NCBI GenBank assembly: GCA_900541835.1
Contig: UQLL01000020.1
Span: forward strand, 1 to 45,492
Direction: 5' to 3'
Length of the DNA: 45,492 bases
Origin: an uncultured Porphyromonadaceae bacterium
GTDB lineage: Bacteria > Bacteroidota > Bacteroidia > Bacteroidales > Muribaculaceae
Positions 40,761-45,492 of the stretch are shown piece after piece. The notes under the pieces are model-generated. The model was not told the origin of the DNA, searched no databases, and saw only the letters and a program-made list of their open reading frames with translations. The stretch's first letter is position 1. Each line of letters begins with the position of its first letter. The position numbers and the translations under genes were made by a program.

Positions 40761-40790
40761 TGTAGGAATGCACCCCGGTGCGTCCCTACA
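40761..40790. repeat. palindromic repeat copy 6, full-length, inside the operon
   Basis: This near-perfect 30-bp palindrome (TGTAGGAATGCACC, CC, GGTGCGTCCCTACA) has one mismatch and one wobble. It defines the full family unit with TGTAG and CTACA ends. It lies between the adaptor and pump genes and could form a transcript hairpin within the operon. Confidence 0.75.
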
Positions 40791-40811
40791 TCCCTAAAAC
40801 TCTCAATTACA

Positions 40812-43800
40812 ATGAGCCTATACGGCAGCGCTGTCAAACGTCCGGTGATGACCACCCTCTGCTTCGTGGCCGTCGTCATCCTCGGACTCTTCTCGCTCAA
40901 GAAGCTCCCCATAGACCTCTACCCCGACATCGACACCAACACCATCATGGTGATCACCTTCTACCAGGGCGCGTCGGCCGAGGACATAGAGCAGAACGTC
41001 ACCAAGCCCCTGGAGAACGTGCTCAACTCCGTGGAGCACCTCAAGCACATCACCTCCCAAAGCCGCGAGAACACCTCCGTCATCACCCTGGAGTTCGAGT
41101 ACGGCTACGACATCGACGTGCTCACCAACTCCGTGCGCGACAAGCTCGACATGGTCAGCCAGCAGCTTCCCGACGACGTCCAGGACCCCATCATCTTCAA
41201 GTTCTCGACAGACATGATTCCCATCTGCCTGCTCTCGGTGGAAGCCAAGGAGAGCATGGCCGGCCTGTACAAGATCCTCGACGACCGCGTGGCCAACCCC
41301 CTGGCGCGCATCGACGGCGTCGGCTCCGTCAGCATCTCAGGCGCCCCCAAGCGCGAGATACACGTCTACGCCGACCCCCGCCGCCTCGAAGCATATAACA
41401 TCTCCGTCGAGAAAGTGGCCCAGGTCATCGGCGCAGAGAACCGCAACACCCCCGGCGGCTCCTTCGACGTCGGCTCCAACACATACGCCCTGCGCGTAAA
41501 GGGCGAGTTCACCGACTCCCGCCAGCTCCTCGACCTGCCCGTCGCCTCCGCCGACGGCCGCACCGTCTACCTGCGCGACGTCGCACGCGTCGACGACTCC
41601 CTCGAGGAGCGCACACAGCAGACCTACAACAACGGCGAGGAGGGCGCCATGATCGTCATCCAGAAGCAGAGCGGCGCCAACTCCGTGCAGATATCCGAGA
41701 AGGTAATGGCCATGCTGCCCCGTCTCCAGGCCTCCCTGCCCAGCGACGTCAAGCTCGGAGTCATCGTCGACACCTCCGACAACATCCGCAACACCATCGC
41801 CTCGCTCGAGGAGACGGTGCTCTACGCCCTGCTGTTCGTCATGATCGTGGTATTCCTCTTCCTCGGCCGATGGCGAGCCACGATGATCATCGTCATCACC
41901 ATCCCCGTCTCGCTCATCGCCTCGTTCATATACCTATACGCCACCGGCAACACCCTCAACATCGTGTCGCTGTCGGCGCTGAGCATCTCCATCGGCATGG
42001 TCGTCGACGACGCCATCGTGGTCCTGGAGAACGTCACCACGCACATCGAGCGCGGCTCCGACCCGCGACAGGCGGCCGTGCACGGCACCAACGAGGTCGC
42101 CGTCTCCGTCATCGCCTCCACACTCACGCTGATAGCCGTATTCTTCCCCCTCACCCTGGTGACGGGCATGACGGGCGTGCTCTTCCGCCAGCTCGGCTGG
42201 ATGGTCACCATCATGATGATCATCTCCACCACCTGCGCCCTCAGCCTCACCCCCATGCTCTGCAGCCAGTGGCTCCGCCTGCGCAAGGTCCACAGCCGCA
42301 TCTACGACAAGCTCTACGGACCCATCGAGCGCTGCCTCGACGCCTTCGACAACGGCTACGCCCGCCTGCTCCGCATCGTCGTGGCGCACCGCACCGTCAC
42401 GGTAGTGGTCTGCCTGGGCATCTTCATCGGCTCGGTGTTCCTGATGCGCTTCGTAGGCACGGAGTTCTTCCCCACCCAGGACAACGCCCGCATCGGCGTC
42501 AGCCTCGAGCTCCCCATCGGCTCCCGAGTGGAGCAGGCCCGCGACGCCCTCTACCGCCTCGACACCCTCTGGCGCTCCAAGTATCCCGAAATACAGGTCA
42601 TCAACTACACCGTCGGGCCCGCCAGCAGCGACAACACCTACGCCTCACTCAGCGACAATGGCCCCCACATCGCCTCGATGAACATCCGCCTGAGCGATCC
42701 CGGCGACCGCCAGCGCGGCATCAAGGAGATCGCCGACGGCATGCGCCAGGACATAGACCGCGACTTCCCCGAGTTCAAGAAGGCCCAGGTCAACGTCGGC
42801 GGCGGTCGCGGACAGGGCATGGGCGGCCAGGCCACCGTGGACTTCGAAATCTACGGCTACGACTTCGCCGAGACCGACACCGTCGCCGCCCAGCTCGTGG
42901 AGATCCTGAAAGGCATCCCCGGCACCGCCGACGTCACCGTCTCCCGCTCCGACTACCAGCCCGAGATTCAGGTCGATTTCGACCGCGAGAAGCTCTCCCT
43001 CTACGGACTTAACATGTCCACCGTCGCCACCGCCATGCGCAACCGCATCAACGGCGCCCTCGCCTCCCAGTACCGCGAGGACGGCGAGGAGTACGACATC
43101 AAGGTCATGTACGAACCCGAGAGCCGCCAGAGCATCGAAGACATAGAGAACATCATCGTATACACCCCCTCCGGCGCCGGCATCCGCATCAAGGAGCTCG
43201 GCAAGGTGGTGGAGCGCTGGTCGCCCCCCACCATCGAACGCAAGGACCGCGAACGCCAGGTCACAGTCTCCACCGTCGTCGACGGCGTCCCCATGAGCCA
43301 GGTCGTGACCGAGGCGCAGCTCAAGATCGACGAGATGCACCTCCCTTCGGACGTCACCATCAGCCTGGCAGGCAGCTTCGAGGACCAGCAGGACAGCTTC
43401 GGCGACCTCCTCACCCTCGGCGTGCTCATCATAATCCTCGTCTACATCGTCATGGCCGCCCAGTTCGAGTCCCTCACCTACCCCGGCATCATCATGACCT
43501 CGCTGCTCTTCGCCTTCTCCGGCGTATTCCTGATACTATGGCTGACGGGCCACACCCTCAACGTCATGTCCATGATCGGCGCCATCATGCTCATCGGCAT
43601 CGTGGTCAAGAACGGCATCGTGCTCATCGACTACATCTCGCTGAACCGCGAGCGCGGCATGGGCATCCGCACCGCCGTGATCGACGGCGGCCGCTCCCGC
43701 CTGCGCCCCGTGGTGATGACCACGCTCACCACCATCCTCGGCATGGTGCCCATGGCCGTCGGCTCCGGACAGGGATCCGAGATGTGGAAGCCGATGGGAA

Positions 43801-43928
43801 CGGCCGTCATCGGCGGCCTCACCTTCTCCACCATCCTGACATTGCTCTTCGTGCCCGTGCTCTACTGCACTTTCGCCGGCCGCGGCATAAAGCGCGCCCG
43901 CCGCAAGCTCCACAAGAAACTAAAATAG
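40812..43928 (+). CDS. RND-family multidrug efflux permease (HAE1-type)
   Basis: This is a 1038-residue inner-membrane proton-driven pump of the AcrB/MexB family. It has two halves, each with a large periplasmic loop (~30-330 and ~545-850). Motif A-like GSAVKRPVMTTL starts the chain. TM4 reads ISIGMVVDDAIVVLENV with the proton-relay Asp pair at residues ~399-400. The second half includes RFVGTEFFPTQDNARIGVSLELPIG and the C-terminal TM SMIGAIMLIGIVVKNGIVLIDYI, then MTTLTTILGMVPMAVGSG. The length and motifs match HAE1 pumps for drugs and amphiphiles rather than the CzcA metal exporters. It is preceded by the TetR-TolC-MFP genes and followed by a small PII-like protein. Confidence 0.95.
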   Translation: MSLYGSAVKRPVMTTLCFVAVVILGLFSLKKLPIDLYPDIDTNTIMVITFYQGASAEDIEQNVTKPLENVLNSVEHLKHITSQSRENTSVITLEFEYGYDIDVLTNSVRDKLDMVSQQLPDDVQDPIIFKFSTDMIPICLLSVEAKESMAGLYKILDDRVANPLARIDGVGSVSISGAPKREIHVYADPRRLEAYNISVEKVAQVIGAENRNTPGGSFDVGSNTYALRVKGEFTDSRQLLDLPVASADGRTVYLRDVARVDDSLEERTQQTYNNGEEGAMIVIQKQSGANSVQISEKVMAMLPRLQASLPSDVKLGVIVDTSDNIRNTIASLEETVLYALLFVMIVVFLFLGRWRATMIIVITIPVSLIASFIYLYATGNTLNIVSLSALSISIGMVVDDAIVVLENVTTHIERGSDPRQAAVHGTNEVAVSVIASTLTLIAVFFPLTLVTGMTGVLFRQLGWMVTIMMIISTTCALSLTPMLCSQWLRLRKVHSRIYDKLYGPIERCLDAFDNGYARLLRIVVAHRTVTVVVCLGIFIGSVFLMRFVGTEFFPTQDNARIGVSLELPIGSRVEQARDALYRLDTLWRSKYPEIQVINYTVGPASSDNTYASLSDNGPHIASMNIRLSDPGDRQRGIKEIADGMRQDIDRDFPEFKKAQVNVGGGRGQGMGGQATVDFEIYGYDFAETDTVAAQLVEILKGIPGTADVTVSRSDYQPEIQVDFDREKLSLYGLNMSTVATAMRNRINGALASQYREDGEEYDIKVMYEPESRQSIEDIENIIVYTPSGAGIRIKELGKVVERWSPPTIERKDRERQVTVSTVVDGVPMSQVVTEAQLKIDEMHLPSDVTISLAGSFEDQQDSFGDLLTLGVLIIILVYIVMAAQFESLTYPGIIMTSLLFAFSGVFLILWLTGHTLNVMSMIGAIMLIGIVVKNGIVLIDYISLNRERGMGIRTAVIDGGRSRLRPVVMTTLTTILGMVPMAVGSGQGSEMWKPMGTAVIGGLTFSTILTLLFVPVLYCTFAGRGIKRARRKLHKKLK

Positions 43929-43931
43929 TTG

Positions 43932-43990
43932 AGAGTTGAGAGTGGAAAGTAGAGAGTTGTCGCTCCCACCTTTCCTCGACTCTCAACTCT
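43932..43990 (+). terminator. long hairpin built from heptamer repeats
   Basis: AGAGTTGAGAGT (43932-43943) plus GGAAAG (43944-43949) pairs with CTTTCC (43970-43975) and ACTCTCAACTCT (43979-43990), 18 pairs with a 3-nt bulge. It lies between the pump gene and the small PII-like gene. It may attenuate the downstream gene. Confidence 0.5.
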
Positions 43991-44011
43991 AAACTCTAAA
44001 CTCTAAACTTA

Positions 44012-44305
44012 ATGAAAGCCCTCTTCATAGCCTTCGACCAGGCCCACCAGGAACAGGTCATCGAGATACTCGACAAATCCAACTGCCGCGGCTTCACCGG
44101 CTTCGGCACCGTGCAGGGCCGCGGCAGCAACGGCGGCGAGCCCCACTACGGCACCCACGCGTGGCCCTCGCTGGCCTCCGCCCTGATCTCCATCGTCCCC
44201 GATGACAGACTGCCCACCATCCTGGAGCGCCTCCGCGCCCTGGATGACTCCAAGCCCCGCCTCGGACTCCGCGCCTTCGCATGGCCCGTAACCGACTCCC
44301 TCTGA
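44012..44305 (+). CDS. small PII-like protein associated with the RND operon
   Basis: This 97-residue cytoplasmic protein is MKALFIAFDQAHQEQVIEILDKSNCRGFTGFGTVQGRGSNGG and so on, ending LRAFAWPVTDSL. The length, the ferredoxin-like strand/helix pattern and the GRG loop in the T-loop position suggest a PII-like fold. A gene of this size and place is found after the pump in the Porphyromonas gingivalis PG0538-PG0541 efflux cluster, and the order here (TolC, adaptor, pump, small protein) agrees. A regulatory role as sensor or modulator of the pump is inferred. It is 83 nt after the pump gene behind a hairpin. Confidence 0.72.
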   Translation: MKALFIAFDQAHQEQVIEILDKSNCRGFTGFGTVQGRGSNGGEPHYGTHAWPSLASALISIVPDDRLPTILERLRALDDSKPRLGLRAFAWPVTDSL

Positions 44306-44394
44306 CCATCCGAAACAGAGAATCCATTCTGACATACGGTGCATATCCTTTGCAAGAGAGTGTGTCAAAATTCAAGACTTCGGTCAGATTGCAG

Positions 44395-44414
44395 GGCTGC
44401 ACCCTGGTGCAGCC
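44395..44414. repeat. palindromic repeat copy 7
   Basis: GGCTGCACC-CT-GGTGCAGCC has perfect 9-bp arms, with GGCTGCACC replacing GGACGCACC. It is the first palindrome within the left element. Confidence 0.65.
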
Positions 44415-44437
44415 GCCGATAGTCAATAAAGTAGAGC

Positions 44438-44457
44438 GGATGCACCAGGGTGCATCC
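44438..44457. repeat. palindromic repeat copy 8
   Basis: GGATGCACC-AG-GGTGCATCC has perfect 9-bp arms and is followed by CTACT. It is the second palindrome within the left element. Confidence 0.65.
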
Positions 44458-44569
44458 CTACTATGCACCGGATTTTGCAACACCCTCTTATCGCCACACG
44501 GCCCTCATATGTATTTCCCTGCACCCCAGTCATTTAGTATATTATTAACAAAGTTTAACAATCAAACCC

Positions 44570-44600
44570 TTGACAACCCCTCTGCAATGTTGTAATTTTG
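44570..44600 (+). promoter_or_regulatory. promoter of the initiator tRNA
   Basis: TAATTTTG at 44593-44600 is a -7 match. A TTG in CTTGACA at 44570-44572 lies 20 nt upstream, as expected for the -33. The tRNA starts 18 nt after the -7 element. Confidence 0.65.
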
Positions 44601-44618
44601 CACTCGCAAACACGACAT

Positions 44619-44693
<75 letters not shown>

Positions 44694-44697
44694 AATC

Positions 44698-44726
44698 AAG
44701 CAGCGTCTTTTGACGCTGCTTTTCTT
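44698..44726 (+). terminator. terminator of initiator tRNA
   Basis: AAGCAGCGTC at 44698-44707 and GACGCTGCTT at 44712-44721 form a perfect 10-bp stem with a TTTT loop, followed by TTC TTT. It begins five bases after the encoded CCA. Confidence 0.85.
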
Positions 44727-44785
44727 TATCACGCCTGAATTTGCATATACCGGGTCAAGCCGACAAGGGTGTTGCAAAGCCGTAG

Positions 44786-44806
44786 GGCTGCACCCAGGGT
44801 GCAGCT
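44786..44806. repeat. palindromic repeat copy 9
   Basis: GGCTGCACCC-A-GGGTGCAGCT has nine paired bases plus a wobble. It is within the right element. Confidence 0.6.
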
Positions 44807-44829
44807 GCTCTACTTTATTGATTATCAGC

Positions 44830-44849
44830 GGCTGCACCAGGATGCAGCC
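44830..44849. repeat. palindromic repeat copy 10
   Basis: GGCTGCACC-AG-GATGCAGCC has 9-base arms with one mismatched or wobble pair and is followed by CTACA. It is within the right element. Confidence 0.6.
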
Positions 44850-44989
44850 CTACAATCTGTCCGAAATTTTGAATTTTGACACACCCTCCTGCAGCTTTGG
44901 GTGCAGGGCAAAAGCAAGGAATGGATTAAGAATACTGTTCGCTCGAGGCTTAATTGCTGATTGCTGACTCCTAATTCCTAATTTTTTGT

Positions 44990-44997
44990 TACCTTTG
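44990..44997 (+). promoter_or_regulatory. -7 promoter element, DUF4290 gene
   Basis: TACCTTTG matches TAnnTTTG. It lies 64 nt before the ATG at 45062, giving the longest predicted leader among the genes here. No clear -33 TTTG is seen. Confidence 0.55.
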
Positions 44998-45061
44998 CAA
45001 CCTGAACCGGGGCGGAGCGGCAAAAGGCTGCAAGGATCCCGGCCCGACTGACTTGAACACA

Positions 45062-45492
45062 ATGGATTATAACACCAACCGCAGCAAGCTCAAACTGCCG
45101 GAGTTCGGACGCAACATCCAGCAGATGGTAGACTACTGCCGCACAATAGAGGACCGTGACGAGCGCCAGGCCTGCGCCGAAACGATTGCCTCAATTCTCT
45201 GCCGTCTCTTTCCCGAGGAGATGAACGCCCGCGAATGGCCCAGCACCAAGGCTTGGGACACCATACAGATCCTGAGCGACTTCAGCCTGGACGTCGACTT
45301 CCCCTGCCCTGTCATCACCGAGGAGAACGTGCGTCCCGCCCCTGAGCGAGTGCCCTACCTGCAGTCGCATCCCCGCATGCGCGTCTATGGCCGCGTCATC
45401 GAGAACATGGCCCGTGCCGTCGCCGAAATGGAGGAGGGGCCCGACAAGGAGGAGGCCGTATGGCGCGTGGCCATGCAGATGAAGAAGACGCT
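45062..45492 (+). CDS. DUF4290 protein, N-terminal part (cut by window end)
   Basis: The ATG at 45062 opens a frame running off the window end, giving about 143 residues: MDYNTNRSKLKLPEFGRNIQ at the start, then MVDYCRTIEDRDERQACAETIAS, FSLDVDFPCPVITEENVRPAPERVPYLQS, and VYGRVIENMARAVAEMEEGPDKEEA. The opening block LPEFGRNIQ and the following helical segment match the Bacteroidetes-specific DUF4290 family, which is often encoded next to murA. It is predicted to be cytoplasmic and helical. Biochemical function is unknown. The stop codon and C-terminus lie outside the window. Confidence 0.8.
   Translation, partial: MDYNTNRSKLKLPEFGRNIQQMVDYCRTIEDRDERQACAETIASILCRLFPEEMNAREWPSTKAWDTIQILSDFSLDVDFPCPVITEENVRPAPERVPYLQSHPRMRVYGRVIENMARAVAEMEEGPDKEEAVWRVAMQMKKT

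Larger units (their letters stand above)
44357..44488. repeat. ~125-bp repeat element, left copy
   Basis: The element runs from GAGTGTGTCAAAA to TTTTGCAACACCCTCT. Its ends are imperfect inverted repeats. It holds two palindromes of the family (44395-44414 and 44438-44457), separated by AGTCAATAAAGTAGAGC. It is largely the inverse of the element at 44766-44889. No coding sequence is evident, and it looks non-autonomous. Confidence 0.7.
44766..44889. repeat. ~125-bp repeat element, right copy (inverted)
   Basis: It reads GGGTGTTGCAAAGCC to TTTTGACACACCCTCC and is the inverse, with scattered differences, of the left copy at 44357-44488. It carries palindromes at 44786-44806 and 44830-44849 around CTACTTTATTGATTATC. 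Together the copies flank the initiator tRNA gene and its terminator in opposite orientation. Confidence 0.7.

Overview
The window looks like chromosome from a GC-rich member of the Bacteroidales, plausibly Muribaculaceae-like, although the family cannot be fixed from sequence alone. The evidence is the repeated Bacteroidetes-type -7 promoter motif (TAnnTTTG) upstream of genes on both strands, type IX secretion (T9SS) C-terminal sorting domains, lipoproteins with acidic residues after the lipid-bearing Cys, the debranching enzyme/GT4/GH57 glycogen cluster, DUF349 and DUF4290 proteins, and a class A RNase P RNA. I see no phage genes, transposase, CRISPR array or antibiotic-resistance cassette. 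Most genes end codons in G or C; the first ~2 kb is visibly more AT-rich.

Layout. 1-2058: a decayed lipoprotein gene followed by two overlapping paralogous lipoproteins of unknown function. 2214-5022 (minus): an iron-sulfur flavoprotein, ribonuclease Z and L-serine dehydratase. 5193-8429: a TonB-dependent receptor followed by an unknown lipoprotein. 8510-9106 (minus): a Crp/Fnr-family regulator whose upstream region carries a perfect FNR-type palindrome. 9237-14395: a 1152-residue T9SS cargo protein and a leucine-rich-repeat T9SS cargo, probably one operon. 14477-17303: tRNA-Leu, a cytidylate-kinase-like protein, a DUF308-like membrane protein, RNase P RNA and an exported RCC1 propeller. 17415-20987: a YihY/BrkB membrane protein and a UvrD/Rep helicase flanked by related small repeats. 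21119-25344 (minus): dnaJ, grpE, ispE and a MATE exporter. 25542-32353: an ECF sigma factor, a Sel1-repeat protein, a polyprenyl-phosphate sugar transferase, a DUF349 protein and a two-gene unit with a cyclophilin. 32553-37323: the glycogen operon. 37559-44305: a TetR-TolC-MFP-RND efflux operon ending in a small PII-like protein. 44619-45492: initiator tRNA and the 5' part of a DUF4290 gene.

The most notable content outside the genes is a set of small dispersed repeats. A palindromic family (core GGACGCACC-nn-GGTGCGTCC, flanked by TGTAG and CTACA in full copies) occurs about ten times. It lies in intergenic gaps, inside an operon, and in frame within at least two proteins (the Sel1 protein and TolC). 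Two ~125-bp elements, each carrying two of these palindromes, lie in inverted orientation around the initiator tRNA gene. A second element type brackets the UvrD-like helicase. Several promoters sit so close to the start codon (4-5 nt after the -7 motif) that leaderless or nearly leaderless mRNAs are predicted for sdaA, the MATE exporter and the helicase. The best candidate regulatory system is the Crp/Fnr regulator with its FNR-type box between the regulator and the T9SS surface-protein operon.
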